Shown: positions 24,195 through 32,184 of the stretch, piece by piece
Layout of the letters: each line of letters opens with the position of its first letter
How positions within the stretch are numbered: the first letter of the stretch is position 1
Assembly: GCA_021414245.1 (NCBI GenBank)
Contig: JAIOOU010000015.1
Location: forward strand, 248,001-312,000
Direction of reading: 5' to 3'
Source of the DNA: Chloroflexota bacterium
Lineage (GTDB): Bacteria; Chloroflexota; Anaerolineae; Anaerolineales; Villigracilaceae
Length of the DNA: 64,000 bases
The notes under the pieces: generated by a model
Told to the model about the DNA's origin: nothing
Seen by the model: only the letters and a program-made list of their open reading frames with translations
Database searches by the model: none
Translations under genes and position numbers: made by a program

Positions 24195-24506
24195 ATGGAA
24201 TTCATAGAAGCCACTGCTTTTACAAAGTATCTTTATGATTATCTGTCTGAAGATGAATATTTAGGTTTACAAGGTTATTTGCTCAAGTATCCCGAATCAG
24301 GCAAAGTTGTTCCAGGCTCTGGTGGTGTCCGAAAAGTCCGCTGGGCAATGTCGGGTAGAGGTAAAAGTGGCGGTGTGCGTGTGATTTACTACTTCAAGAA
24401 ACAAGATGATGAAATCTGGCTTTTGACCATTTACAGCAAAAATGAAATAGCGAACATTCCCGCTCATGTTCTGCGTCAAATCGCAAAGGAAATTGAAAAT
24501 GTCTAA
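24195..24506 (+). CDS. RelE/HigB-family toxin
   Basis: 103 residues. The compact RelE-like fold shows DEYLGLQGYLLKYPESGKVVPGSGGVRKVRW, then GKSGGVRVIYYF and EIWLLTIYSKNE. These are the conserved strands of ribosome-dependent mRNA interferases, with basic residues (Arg/Lys in GVRKVRW and GGVRV) for RNA contact. It is expected to cut translated mRNA in the cytoplasm unless bound by its antitoxin. Toxin-first order and an 8-nt overlap with an HTH antitoxin match HigBA-type systems. The mRNA is predicted leaderless, since the -10 box ends 6 nt before the ATG. Confidence 0.88.
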   Translation: MEFIEATAFTKYLYDYLSEDEYLGLQGYLLKYPESGKVVPGSGGVRKVRWAMSGRGKSGGVRVIYYFKKQDDEIWLLTIYSKNEIANIPAHVLRQIAKEIENV

Positions 24507-24786
24507 TCGTGATATTGGTCAGGAAATTCTCGATGGTATTCGTGATGTGAAAGCCTACAAGGCTGGCACAAAAGTTTTGCGTGTCCATGCCTTGAAAGAG
24601 CCTGCGCCTCCGCAAATAATTCGTTCTAAACTAAAGTTATCGCAATCGGCTTTTGCGGGATTGATGGGCGTTAGTTTGCGTACTGTTCAAGATTGGGAAC
24701 AAGGAAGACGCAGGCCAAGCGGACCCGCTGTTGCATTGTTACGAATTGCGGAGCAAAAGCCAGAAGTGTTTATGCAATTAGCATAA
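24499..24786 (+). CDS. HigA-like HTH antitoxin
   Basis: 95 residues. The Xre-type helix-turn-helix lies in the C-terminal half (SKLKLSQSAFAGLMGVSLRT, then VQDWEQGRRRPSGPAVALLR). The N-terminal 40 residues (ILDGIRDVKAYKAGTKVL) probably wrap the toxin. The ATG overlaps the last 8 nt of the toxin gene, so translation is coupled; a start 33 nt upstream is in frame but lies inside the toxin gene. It likely represses its own promoter through the palindrome over the -10 box. A 9-bp-arm hairpin follows. Confidence 0.88.
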   Translation: MSNRDIGQEILDGIRDVKAYKAGTKVLRVHALKEPAPPQIIRSKLKLSQSAFAGLMGVSLRTVQDWEQGRRRPSGPAVALLRIAEQKPEVFMQLA

Positions 24787-24814
24787 GCAATAGAGGCTTA
24801 AGATCAAACCCATG

Positions 24815-24850
24815 CAGCAACTGTCAAAAGGTCAAGGCAGTTGCTGTTTT
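24815..24850 (+). terminator. terminator of the toxin-antitoxin operon
   Basis: CAGCAACTG (24815-24823) pairs with CAGTTGCTG (24838-24846), followed by TTTTCTT. The loop is 14 nt. Confidence 0.6.
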
Positions 24851-24908
24851 CTTATTAACAATCACAACATCAAAACCATCCTCCCTTTGAGCTTTTCCAC
24901 GCGCAAGG

Positions 24909-24941
24909 AACGTTCACAGTCGTCCGCGCTCAAACTTCGGC
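24909..24941 (+). repeat. right copy of the 33-bp imperfect direct repeat
   Basis: Same orientation as 23769-23801, with five mismatches. It lies about 120 nt after the antitoxin gene. Confidence 0.7.
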
Positions 24942-25005
24942 GATTTATAAGAGGAAAGCCCAATAAGCGATATAATCAAACATCAGTTCAATCAGGAGGT
25001 ACACC

Positions 25006-25245
25006 ATGTCTTCCACTGCCTTGCTTGCATTCCTTGAAAATCTAAAAAAGACGGAAGCGGAATCCCCGGTGAAGGAAATGAACTCCGTATCCTTTCTCAC
25101 CTCGGCCGGGATCATTACCGGCAAGTTCAAGGAGTTGGGGGTCACCACCGTGACCATCTCCCAATATTCCTTTGACGGAAAGCCGATGGGGACGGAATTC
25201 ATGCTGTTGAAGGATGAGATCAGGGGCTGGGGCATTAATATTTGA
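25006..25245 (+). CDS. small conserved-looking protein, unknown
   Basis: 79 residues, acidic, soluble. A helical start (STALLAFLENLKKTEAESP) is followed by a β-rich part (NSVSFLTSAGIITGKF, VTTVTISQYSFDGKPMGTEF). AGGAGG lies 7 nt before the ATG, a good ribosome-binding site. G+C content returns to the window average here, so the island ends just upstream. No domain recognised. A perfect 19-bp terminator follows, so it is a single-gene unit. Confidence 0.75.
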   Translation: MSSTALLAFLENLKKTEAESPVKEMNSVSFLTSAGIITGKFKELGVTTVTISQYSFDGKPMGTEFMLLKDEIRGWGINI

Positions 25246-25271
25246 TGCCCGCCGCAGTGCCCCCATTCAGG

Positions 25272-25312
25272 AAATAAAAAGAGGACCGGTTTTACCGGTC
25301 CTCTTTTTATTT
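25272..25312. terminator. intrinsic terminator with 19-bp perfect stem
   Basis: Arms 25272-25290 and 25294-25312 pair without mismatch across a 3-nt loop; A-run and T-run sides make it bidirectional. Confidence 0.92.
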
Positions 25313-25474
25313 CAACTGTTCCAGCAATTGTCCGTGGATCCCCGGGTCTTTTTGATTACAAATGACAGGTGACGAATCAATCAGAAAACAGTATATTTTG
25401 ATAAATGGCAACCATGGCTTATTTCACCGCCTGTTTCATAATGACCGGGAAAATATAAAAAGGAGAAACAGATC

Positions 25475-25867
25475 ATGACCAGGAAAATTGTTTATGTGTT
25501 TTTGTTCTCTTTGCTTTTGTCAGCCTGCGGTTCACAGGTTAATGCGGCTGGGGAGGGGGATATCAGCAGTGGAAGAAATCCCAAGGATGCCAGAGTGACG
25601 ATTGAAAACGACCTGGTAACGATCAAGCTCCCGCGCCGCACATCCTACTTCTGGCTCGAAAAAGTGAGCGATGACTCCGTTCAGTATCAAACCTTATATT
25701 TCAAATATGACACCCGGGAGAAAAATTTCTTCTTTCAAACCAATCTGGCGGTCTGGCAGCCAGTGGTCCTTGAGAAAAACGCAGTGGAGATGGGGAAAGT
25801 GAAGGTCGTGTTTGATGAAAAGGAAATCATCATCACCTACCCGTCGGGCACCTGGGCATTTCCATGA
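25475..25867 (+). CDS. small lipoprotein, unknown
   Basis: 130 residues. Signal peptide KIVYVFLFSLLLSACGS with lipobox LSAC; Cys18 would be lipidated and Gly follows. The mature part is β-rich (RVTIENDLVTIKLPRRTSYF, KVKVVFDEKEIIITYPSG) and may form a small β-sandwich. AAAGGAG lies 10 nt upstream of the ATG. No known family. The next gene also encodes a small envelope protein. Confidence 0.75.
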   Translation: MTRKIVYVFLFSLLLSACGSQVNAAGEGDISSGRNPKDARVTIENDLVTIKLPRRTSYFWLEKVSDDSVQYQTLYFKYDTREKNFFFQTNLAVWQPVVLEKNAVEMGKVKVVFDEKEIIITYPSGTWAFP

Positions 25868-25968
25868 CCCCTGTTGAATGACGATTAAAAATCGGTCAAC
25901 AGGCCTTATCCGTTCACAACCGTCGATCAGCAATACCACTGGCGGCCGAAAACAAAAGGAGAAACTTC

Positions 25969-26352
25969 ATGACGACATCCGGTAAAATGACGACTTGTTC
26001 GCGCTGCGGGCAGAGCAACCCTGCCTGGTATGCCGCTTGTGAGAAATGCGGCGCACAATTGACACTTGCAAAATCAGACTTTTCCCTGAACCGGGAGGCT
26101 GGATTGAACAAACCCCGCGCCTCCCAGGCCAAGGAGATGTCTGTCATGGCGCATGTCTTGTGCGGATGGCCGCTCATCCTGGTGTTGATCGGCGGGTTGA
26201 TCGGCGGGGCGCTTGGGGCGGCCGCGTATGCGATCAACACCGCCATTTATAAAAGCAAAATGCCGGCCGTCTTTAAGTTGGTATTAAATCTGGGGGTCGG
26301 TTTTTCTGCGATCGCCGTCTGGCTGCTGTTCGCCTACCTGATCAGCAAATAA
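25969..26352 (+). CDS. zinc-ribbon membrane protein, unknown
   Basis: 127 residues. An N-terminal zinc ribbon has CSRCGQSNPAWYAACEKCG (about 10-28) and is followed by a polar linker. Two C-terminal TM segments follow (WPLILVLIGGLIGGALGAAA and LNLGVGFSAIAVWLLFAYL). AAAGGAG lies 8 nt before the ATG. Role unknown; such proteins often scaffold or sense at the membrane. The last 69 nt overlap the convergent 3' end of the IMPase gene. Confidence 0.7.
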   Translation: MTTSGKMTTCSRCGQSNPAWYAACEKCGAQLTLAKSDFSLNREAGLNKPRASQAKEMSVMAHVLCGWPLILVLIGGLIGGALGAAAYAINTAIYKSKMPAVFKLVLNLGVGFSAIAVWLLFAYLISK

Positions 26353-27168
26353 ACAGCATCCTGGCTTTTCACATTGACAGGCAATGCCCGTCAATTTCTG
26401 TTTTAACTGTTCCAATAGTTTCTGATGAATGCCCGGCGCGGCGGCCAGAATGGACTGGGGCGTGGAAATATAATCCGCCTTGCCATCTGTGGCGGTAACC
26501 CGTGCACCCGCTTCTTCCGCGATCAAACCGGCGGCGGCGATGTCCCAGGGCTTGAGGGTCAACTCCCAAAAGCCGTCGAAACGTCCGGCGGCCACATAGC
26601 AGCCGTCCAGTGCGGCCGAACCGAGCCGGCGCACACCCTGGGTCATCTTGGCGAGTTTTTCAAAATTCCTGAAATTATCCTGTTTGGTATTCCAGGTGTC
26701 GTAGGGAAAACCGGTCACCAACAGGCTCTTTTGCAATTCGGTCGTGCCGGATGCATGAATGGCTTTCCCGTTCAGAAGGGCGCCTTTGCCGCGTTCTGCG
26801 CTGAACATTTCATCGCGCAGCGGGTCATAGACTGCGCCCAGCACGACACTTCCCCCGACCGCATAGGCGATCGAGACACAAAAGACCGGGATGCCGTGGG
26901 CGTAGTTGACCGTCCCATCCAGCGGATCGACGTACCAGATGCCTTCATTGTCGCCCTGGGTCTCGCCGCTTTCCTCGGCGATGATGTGACTCTCCGGGAA
27001 AAGGCTCTGGATCTCCCCGATCAAGAATGCCTCGGAGGCATGGTCAATTTCGGTGACCAGATCGATCAATCCCTTGTAACGGACCTGATGTTCCTTGCTG
27101 TAGCCTTCGCGCAGGATGGCGCCTGCACCGCGCGCCAATCGTTCAACGTCTGTGAGGGTGGGTTTCAT
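26284..27168 (-). CDS. inositol-monophosphatase-family phosphatase
   Basis: 294 residues. Metal and catalytic motifs: DLVTEIDHASE, the Glu-Glu of IAEESGE, the signature WYVDPLDGTVNYAHGIP, and the C-terminal WELTLKPWDIAAAGLIAEEAGA. It hydrolyses sugar or nucleotide monophosphates such as inositol-1-phosphate or PAP with Mg2+; the substrate is not fixed. The start ATG shares one base with the arginase-family stop (TAATG), so translation is coupled. The last 30 residues (Cys- and Asp-rich) extend beyond the family's normal end and overlap the opposing gene, and may be a non-functional tail. Confidence 0.9.
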   Translation of the reverse strand: MKPTLTDVERLARGAGAILREGYSKEHQVRYKGLIDLVTEIDHASEAFLIGEIQSLFPESHIIAEESGETQGDNEGIWYVDPLDGTVNYAHGIPVFCVSIAYAVGGSVVLGAVYDPLRDEMFSAERGKGALLNGKAIHASGTTELQKSLLVTGFPYDTWNTKQDNFRNFEKLAKMTQGVRRLGSAALDGCYVAAGRFDGFWELTLKPWDIAAAGLIAEEAGARVTATDGKADYISTPQSILAAAPGIHQKLLEQLKQKLTGIACQCEKPGCCLFADQVGEQQPDGDRRKTDPQI

Positions 27169-28070
27169 TAATTTCCATTCCAGATGCGCCGGCCGAGGGC
27201 CGAAAGGGCAAACTCCACCGCCAGCGCGGCGGTCTTATTTTTTTCATCCAGGATCGGGTTGACTTCGACAATGTCCATGCCGACCAGTTTTCCGGTTTCC
27301 GCCAGCAGTTCACAGGCCAGGTGCACTTCGCGCTGGGTCAGTCCGGCCGGGACGGGAGTCCCGACGCCGGGCGCATGCTGCGGATCGAGGGCATCCAGGT
27401 CCAAGGACAGGTAAATGCCGTCCACATCCTTGCTGACGTGCTCGATGGCCTTTTGCACCACGCTGACCATGCCGTAGCGGTCGATCTGTTCCATGCCCAT
27501 GACCAAGGCACCCGCCTTGCGCAGGTTATCCTTTTCGCCGGAATCGAGGTCACGCGCCCCGATGATCGCGATCTTCGCCGGGTCGATCACGGGAATGGCC
27601 TCATCCCATAACTGGACCAGGCTCTGATCTCCCATGCCGGCCAGGATCGCCAGCGACATGCCGTGAATATTCCCGGAGGGCGTGGTCTCGGCCGTGTTGA
27701 AATCGGCATGCGCATCCAGCCAGATCACACCGATCTTTCGATTGCGGGCCGCGCCGCGCACCGAACCGATGGACAGGCTGTGGTCCCCGCCGATCACAAG
27801 CGGAAAATGACCGGCCTGCACCGAAGTGGCCACCGCGCCCGCCACCCGCCGTGACATGGGAATGATGCAGTCTACGTACTTTAATTTTGAGTTCATGATC
27901 ATGCACATCTCTGCGATGGGCACCTCCACATTGCCTTCATCGGTCACGTCATACCCGATCTCCTCCAGTTTTTGCTGCAGATGGGCATAGCGGATCGCGC
28001 TGGGACCCATATCCACGCCGCGGCGGTCCGCACCGAGGTCAATCGGGATCCCGATAATATCAATTTGCAT
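27168..28070 (-). CDS. arginase-family ureohydrolase
   Basis: 300 residues. Dinuclear Mn site motifs GGDHSLSIG, WLDAHADFN, and SLDLDALDP are all present. The N-terminal GIPIDLGADRRGVDMGPSAIRY is arginase (RocF)-like. Because hutI lies directly upstream in the operon, a formiminoglutamase role (HutG, also in this family) is possible. The sequence points to arginase, the context to histidine degradation, and I cannot decide between them. ATG 28070 has GGAG 6 nt upstream, better than the TTG 12 nt earlier. Confidence 0.88.
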   Translation of the reverse strand: MQIDIIGIPIDLGADRRGVDMGPSAIRYAHLQQKLEEIGYDVTDEGNVEVPIAEMCMIMNSKLKYVDCIIPMSRRVAGAVATSVQAGHFPLVIGGDHSLSIGSVRGAARNRKIGVIWLDAHADFNTAETTPSGNIHGMSLAILAGMGDQSLVQLWDEAIPVIDPAKIAIIGARDLDSGEKDNLRKAGALVMGMEQIDRYGMVSVVQKAIEHVSKDVDGIYLSLDLDALDPQHAPGVGTPVPAGLTQREVHLACELLAETGKLVGMDIVEVNPILDEKNKTAALAVEFALSALGRRIWNGN

Positions 28071-28090
28071 ATTTATCTCCAATTAAATAG

Positions 28091-29365
28091 TTATGCCGTT
28101 CTGTAATACCCCACGTCCACCGAATACACCTGCCCGCGCTTGATGACCTGCCTGACCAGATTGGTCCCATAGCGATATCCCACCTGACGGTAATCCGGTA
28201 CGGACAGGATTAGCATGTCCGCCTGTTTGCCGACTTCGATGGAACCGATCGTATCGGACCTGCGAATCGCGTGCGCAGAATTGATCGTGGTGGCCGCGAT
28301 GGCTTCCGCCGGCGTTAATTTCATGGTGCGGCAGGCCAGGGCGATCACGAACTGCATCGACTCGTTCCAGGTCGTGCCGGGGTTGCAGTCCGTCGCCAGG
28401 GCCAGGATGGCGTCCGCCTCGATCAGCTTGCGGGCCGGCGTGTAATCGCATTCGGCCAGGCCGAAGGGCGTGCAGGGCAGAGACACGGCCACCGTGTCCG
28501 ACTTGCCGAGGGCGGCGATGTCCGCATCCGAGGTGCGCACCAGATGATCCGCGGAGGCCGCGCCCAATTCGGCCGCGAGGGAGGCGCCGCCGAGATTGTC
28601 GAATTCGTCGGCGTGGATCTTGAGCGGGAATCCCAGCGAGCGGGCCCGGGTTAAGACCTGACGCGATTGCTCAAGGTCAAAGGCCTTTGTCTCGCAGAAA
28701 ACATCCACAAAAGGCAGGGGCAGGCGCGGAGCGTGAGTCTCCCACCATTCCTTTAACATCGGCAGCATGGTATTGACCACTTCGTCCGTGTAGCCCTGCG
28801 GGTTATCCTTGAATTCAGGTGCGATCGCATGCGCGCCCAGGAAGGTGATGGCAAGATCCAGAGGACTTTCATCGTCCAATGCGATCAATGCCTTCAGCAA
28901 ACGCAGTTCCGTGGAAGTCTGCAGTCCATATCCGGTCTTTGCTTCGGCCGTGGTGGTGCCATGCGAGAACATGCGCAGCATGCGCGGACGGGTCTGTGCG
29001 ATGAGAGTCTCTATGCTGGCGGTGCGGGTGGCCTTGACCGTGGAAATGATGCCGCCGCCCGCTGCGAGAATATCCAGATAAGCCATGCCGCCCATTTTCA
29101 TTTCGAACTCGTTGGCACGGTCGCCGGCCCAGATCAAATGGGTGTGCGGGTCGACAAAGCCCGGCATGAGCACACAACGTCCTGCATCCAGGGTCGGCTC
29201 GTCGGGATAGGCATTCCTGAGCTCATCGGTCGTGCCGACGGCGATGATCTTTTCATCGCGGATGACGACCGCGCCGTTTTCGATGATCCCCAGGTTGCCG
29301 AGGGAACTCCCGCGCTGGGGGCCGCCAGCCAGGGTGAGAAGTTGGGAAGCAGAATGAATGAGCAT
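28091..29365 (-). CDS. hutI: imidazolonepropionase HutI
   Basis: 424 residues. Amidohydrolase-fold motifs: DPHTHLIWAGDR (metal His-x-His, about 72-83), AGGGIISTVKATR, KIHADEF, and ATDCNPGTTWNESM near the C-terminus. HutI converts imidazolone-propionate to N-formimino-glutamate in histidine breakdown. The downstream gene is an arginase-family hydrolase (20 nt away) that could process the product; hutH and hutU are not in the window. Position in the order hutI, ureohydrolase, IMPase with short gaps suggests one minus-strand operon. Confidence 0.93.
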   Translation of the reverse strand: MLIHSASQLLTLAGGPQRGSSLGNLGIIENGAVVIRDEKIIAVGTTDELRNAYPDEPTLDAGRCVLMPGFVDPHTHLIWAGDRANEFEMKMGGMAYLDILAAGGGIISTVKATRTASIETLIAQTRPRMLRMFSHGTTTAEAKTGYGLQTSTELRLLKALIALDDESPLDLAITFLGAHAIAPEFKDNPQGYTDEVVNTMLPMLKEWWETHAPRLPLPFVDVFCETKAFDLEQSRQVLTRARSLGFPLKIHADEFDNLGGASLAAELGAASADHLVRTSDADIAALGKSDTVAVSLPCTPFGLAECDYTPARKLIEADAILALATDCNPGTTWNESMQFVIALACRTMKLTPAEAIAATTINSAHAIRRSDTIGSIEVGKQADMLILSVPDYRQVGYRYGTNLVRQVIKRGQVYSVDVGYYRTA

Positions 29366-29543
29366 GTTTTATGACCAGTCTCCGGACAGGATGGATGCGT
29401 CAATTTAACCACAGAAAGGTTGCCATGGGGGAATGTCTGCGGGCGGGGCCAGATATTGGATATATTCGCAAAACGACCCCGCATATGGTGTTTTCGGTTT
29501 TGTTAGGCTAACATAACTGTTAGGGAAACGACCCTTGACTCTC

Positions 29544-29571
29544 TTGCGGGATTCCTTGCGCGGAGTACAAT
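29544..29571 (+). promoter_or_regulatory. probable promoter of the Flp pilin gene
   Basis: TTGCGG (29544-29549), 16-nt spacer, TACAAT (29566-29571), about 50 nt before the ATG. Upstream, CTAAC and GTTAG form a short inverted repeat near 29506-29520. Confidence 0.45.
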
Positions 29572-29627
29572 ACATTCAATCTTGGGAGACCTTCCCACGA
29601 AATCCAAAAAGAAAGGAGACTACTCAA

Positions 29628-29783
29628 ATGTTATTTTCACCCAAAGAAAAAGGTCAGGGTCTTGTTGAATATGCTTTAATTCTTGTTTTGGTTGCCATCG
29701 TTGTTATTGCGGCCCTCATGATCCTCGGCCCGATCATCGGCAACGTGTTCAGCAAAATCAACTCCAGCCTTTCCGGCGTCTAA
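29628..29783 (+). CDS. Flp/Fap-type (type IVb) pilin subunit
   Basis: 51 residues. Short leader MLFSPKEKGQG, then the pilin signature GLVEYALILVLVAIVVIAAL, with the Glu at position 5 after the processing Gly as in Flp pilins. The leader would be cut by a TadV-type prepilin peptidase and the subunit assembled by a Tad machinery, which is not in this window. AAAGGAG lies 10 nt before ATG 29628; the frame is open upstream but has no second ribosome-binding site. It ends in a 14-bp perfect terminator, so it is expressed alone and could be abundant. Confidence 0.9.
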   Translation: MLFSPKEKGQGLVEYALILVLVAIVVIAALMILGPIIGNVFSKINSSLSGV

Positions 29784-29798
29784 TCCACGTCAGTACTC

Positions 29799-29832
29799 AA
29801 AAAAGCCCCGTCATTCGACGGGGCTTTTTTTA
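29799..29832. terminator. terminator between pilin and methyltransferase genes
   Basis: AAAAAAGCCCCGTC and GACGGGGCTTTTTT (29799-29812, 29817-29830) pair perfectly with a 4-nt loop; it works for both convergent genes. Confidence 0.9.
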
Positions 29833-30342
29833 TTTTCGGTACAAAAAGATGAGATGTTCCCGGTCAAAGTGATCCGGCTCCCAATCCGGGAAATTAAAGG
29901 CGACGGTCACCACGCGGGCCCCTTCTTTCAACTCCCGTTTTAATTTTTCCTGCAGACGCCCGGCTTCCGAGGAGGTCAGATAGGCAAAGACTACATCTGC
30001 ATTGCCGAGGTTGGCGCGGTAAAAATTCTTCGCTTCGATCCTGACCTTTGAACTGATCCCGTTCCAAAGGGCTTTGCCCCAGCTGATGGCGCACTGCACC
30101 GGCCCAATCTCGACCCCCACTGCCCTGGCCCCGAATTCCTTCGCGGCAATCACCAGCACCCGTCCATCGCCCGCACCCAGGTCATATAAAACTTCATCAG
30201 GCTGCAACCGGGCCAGTTCAAGCGCCCTGCGAATCCGCTCCTGGCGGGTGGGCACGGTGGGCGGTCCGAAAAAGACCGGTACCAGAATATACAAGCCTGC
30301 AACGACCAGAAATATTCCCGCACAAAAAAGAAAGACCGGCAT
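29830..30342 (-). CDS. membrane-anchored SAM-dependent methyltransferase
   Basis: 170 residues. One N-terminal TM (FLFCAGIFLVVAGLYILVPVFF), then a compact Rossmann methyltransferase: motif I YDLGAGDGRVLVIAAKEFGA, VGVEI (motif II), and DVVFAYLTSSEAG (motif IV). It resembles short bacterial enzymes related to DOT1/L11-type folds. The substrate is unknown. It starts 2 nt after the MFS stop codon, so it belongs to the MFS operon and the two are probably translated together. Confidence 0.8.
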   Translation of the reverse strand: MPVFLFCAGIFLVVAGLYILVPVFFGPPTVPTRQERIRRALELARLQPDEVLYDLGAGDGRVLVIAAKEFGARAVGVEIGPVQCAISWGKALWNGISSKVRIEAKNFYRANLGNADVVFAYLTSSEAGRLQEKLKRELKEGARVVTVAFNFPDWEPDHFDREHLIFLYRK

Positions 30343-30344
30343 GC

Positions 30345-31490
30345 TTATCCCTTTTGCATTCTGCGTAAAGCCAGCAAAGCCGCTGCATTAAAGATGACGG
30401 CGGTCAATGCCACGAATAAAAATCCAAAACGTTGATAGATGATGGCGGCCAGAAAAGCCCCCAGGGCGCGTCCAATGGAATGCCCGGTCACGTTGAGCGA
30501 CAACATGGTGGCGCGCGCCGAAGGGACAAGTTCCGTCATCAACGGAATATGGCTGACCATGACGTATTCGAAGGTGATGTAGAACAGGAACAACCCGATC
30601 AACGCTCCGGCCTGAGTGTGCCCGATAAAGGGCAGCAGGATCGAAGCGAGTGCGTTCCCGACCAGGCCAATGGTCAGCGCGAGCGGTTTGCCGAGCCGGT
30701 CGGTCGTCAGGGCCACCAGCCCCTCCCCGCTTAATTCCGAGATGCCGATCACGGCCGAGGCGCCTGCCAGGGCGGCGATCCGTAATCCAAACGAATCCTC
30801 CAGCCAGACCCCAAAGATCACGTTGACCAGCTCGTTGCCCGCACTGGCCCACAAGGCAATCGAGATTCCGGCCAGTGCGGGCATGGAGGTCAATACCGCG
30901 CGATAGCCGGCGCGCGAGTTATTAGTCAGCTCGTGGTGCGAGTCCATGCCGGGAACGACACGCCAGACCACAAAGAAGATCACCAGTCCAAGCACCGTGA
31001 AAAACGGGAAGGGCGCAGACCATCCAAAGCGGTCGATCAGGAAGCCGACCACCGGCACACCCAGAATAAACGCCATGGACCAGGCCACTTCGGTCACCGC
31101 CAGAGCTGTCCCGCGCTGTGCGTACGGAATCCGGTCTCCGAAATAAGCCTGCATGGCGGGGTCGAACATGTATTTTCCGAGCATGGCCATGATCAATGCA
31201 ATGGCAAGGGTCCAGAAGGCCGGGCGGAAAGCCACCAGCCCGACCCCAAGGGTGAAGATCAGTGTGCCAAGCAGCATGCCGAACTTGCGTCCGCGCCGGT
31301 CCGCGATCGGGGCGAATATCGGGCTGGTTGCGCCCAGCAGGGAACGGCCCGTCATTAAGAGCGACATGGTTGAAAGGTCCACGCCCAGGCCGCGCGCAAA
31401 AATGGGCAAAAAAGGATACACCATCCTGTGGGCAGTATTCAGGATGGTGCGCAGGAACATGAAAATGACGAGTTGAAAGCGGATGCGCAA
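30345..31490 (-). CDS. MFS transporter
   Basis: 381 residues, 11-12 TM helices. The loop 2-3 signature is PIADRRGRKFGMLLGTLIF; the second half has TTDRLGKPLALTIGLVGNA, the equivalent loop. Substrate unknown. The longest form begins at TTG 31490, 6 nt after the upstream stop; an ATG at 31460 inside TM1 is the alternative. TTG with translational coupling is preferred because it keeps the first helix whole. It is the middle gene of a three-gene minus-strand unit. Confidence 0.82.
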   Translation of the reverse strand: MRIRFQLVIFMFLRTILNTAHRMVYPFLPIFARGLGVDLSTMSLLMTGRSLLGATSPIFAPIADRRGRKFGMLLGTLIFTLGVGLVAFRPAFWTLAIALIMAMLGKYMFDPAMQAYFGDRIPYAQRGTALAVTEVAWSMAFILGVPVVGFLIDRFGWSAPFPFFTVLGLVIFFVVWRVVPGMDSHHELTNNSRAGYRAVLTSMPALAGISIALWASAGNELVNVIFGVWLEDSFGLRIAALAGASAVIGISELSGEGLVALTTDRLGKPLALTIGLVGNALASILLPFIGHTQAGALIGLFLFYITFEYVMVSHIPLMTELVPSARATMLSLNVTGHSIGRALGAFLAAIIYQRFGFLFVALTAVIFNAAALLALRRMQKG

Positions 31491-31496
31491 GATGAT

Positions 31497-32105
31497 CTAT
31501 TCGCTGGACTTGAAGGTCAGGAAGAAACGCGTCAGGAAATATGCGGCCGCCCAGGCGAGGATGTTCAGCAGCACAAAAAACGCAATGATGTTCCACAGCC
31601 CGGAGCTAAAGATGGGCGATGGAGGCGGGTGCATGATGTTTTTGGCCGTTGCAAAGACCACCCGCAAGGCGACGATATAAAGGATGTTCGCCAGTGAGGT
31701 CAGCCAGGAAATATTGAACAGCCATAACCCGATCTGAAGCAATATGCCTGTGACCGCAAAAATGATCGCGATCCGGAAACGCGGCTCGGCCAGAAAAAGT
31801 CCATTCCAGTTGGCCTGCATGGCAAACAGGGAAAGCGGGAGATAGGTCAGCCAGAAGACGATGCCCGTGCGGCCCAGCGCAGCGGACCAGGCGTGGAAAC
31901 TGTCCCTGCGCAGAAGCAGGCCCAAAAGTCCGGCGAGACCCGCTGCGATAAAGGCCAGTTCGGCTGCCAGGACCCAGGCGCCATGCAAATAGACGATGCG
32001 CACATTCGATCCCAGGGATTTTTCCTCCGGGCCCAAAAGGGTGATCAGCGCGACAATTGCCACCGTGGCGAGAAAATAAACAAGGGGGGATTTGTTTTTA
32101 ATCAT
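31497..32105 (-). CDS. integral membrane protein, weakly CcmC/CcsA-like
   Basis: 202 residues with about six TM helices. The segment LGSNVRIVYLHGAWVLAAEL recalls the YxH region of the heme-handling CcmC family, but the WWD tryptophan-rich loop is absent, so I do not assign that function. The frame is open 40 codons further upstream. However, TACAAT ends 6 nt before ATG 32105 and the upstream residues lack membrane character, so MIKNKSPLVYF is the likely start. First gene of the operon with the MFS and methyltransferase genes. Confidence 0.7.
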   Translation of the reverse strand: MIKNKSPLVYFLATVAIVALITLLGPEEKSLGSNVRIVYLHGAWVLAAELAFIAAGLAGLLGLLLRRDSFHAWSAALGRTGIVFWLTYLPLSLFAMQANWNGLFLAEPRFRIAIIFAVTGILLQIGLWLFNISWLTSLANILYIVALRVVFATAKNIMHPPPSPIFSSGLWNIIAFFVLLNILAWAAAYFLTRFFLTFKSSE

Positions 32106-32111
32106 GGCTGA

Positions 32112-32117
32112 ATTGTA
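32112..32117 (-). promoter_or_regulatory. -10 box of the MFS operon (leaderless)
   Basis: TACAAT on the minus strand ends 6 nt before ATG 32105. Confidence 0.5.
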
Positions 32118-32151
32118 CCCGCAGCTTAATACTTTTGTCGCGGCCTCCTGC

Positions 32152-32180
32152 TTGACAATCCATTTGCATGTGGATACACT
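32152..32180 (+). promoter_or_regulatory. σ70-type promoter of the TerC-family gene
   Basis: TTGACA (32152-32157), 17-nt spacer, TACACT (32175-32180). It starts a leader of about 165 nt before the ATG at 32354. The P-type ATPase gene nearby has the same two hexamers. Confidence 0.75.
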
Positions 32181-32184
32181 AAAA

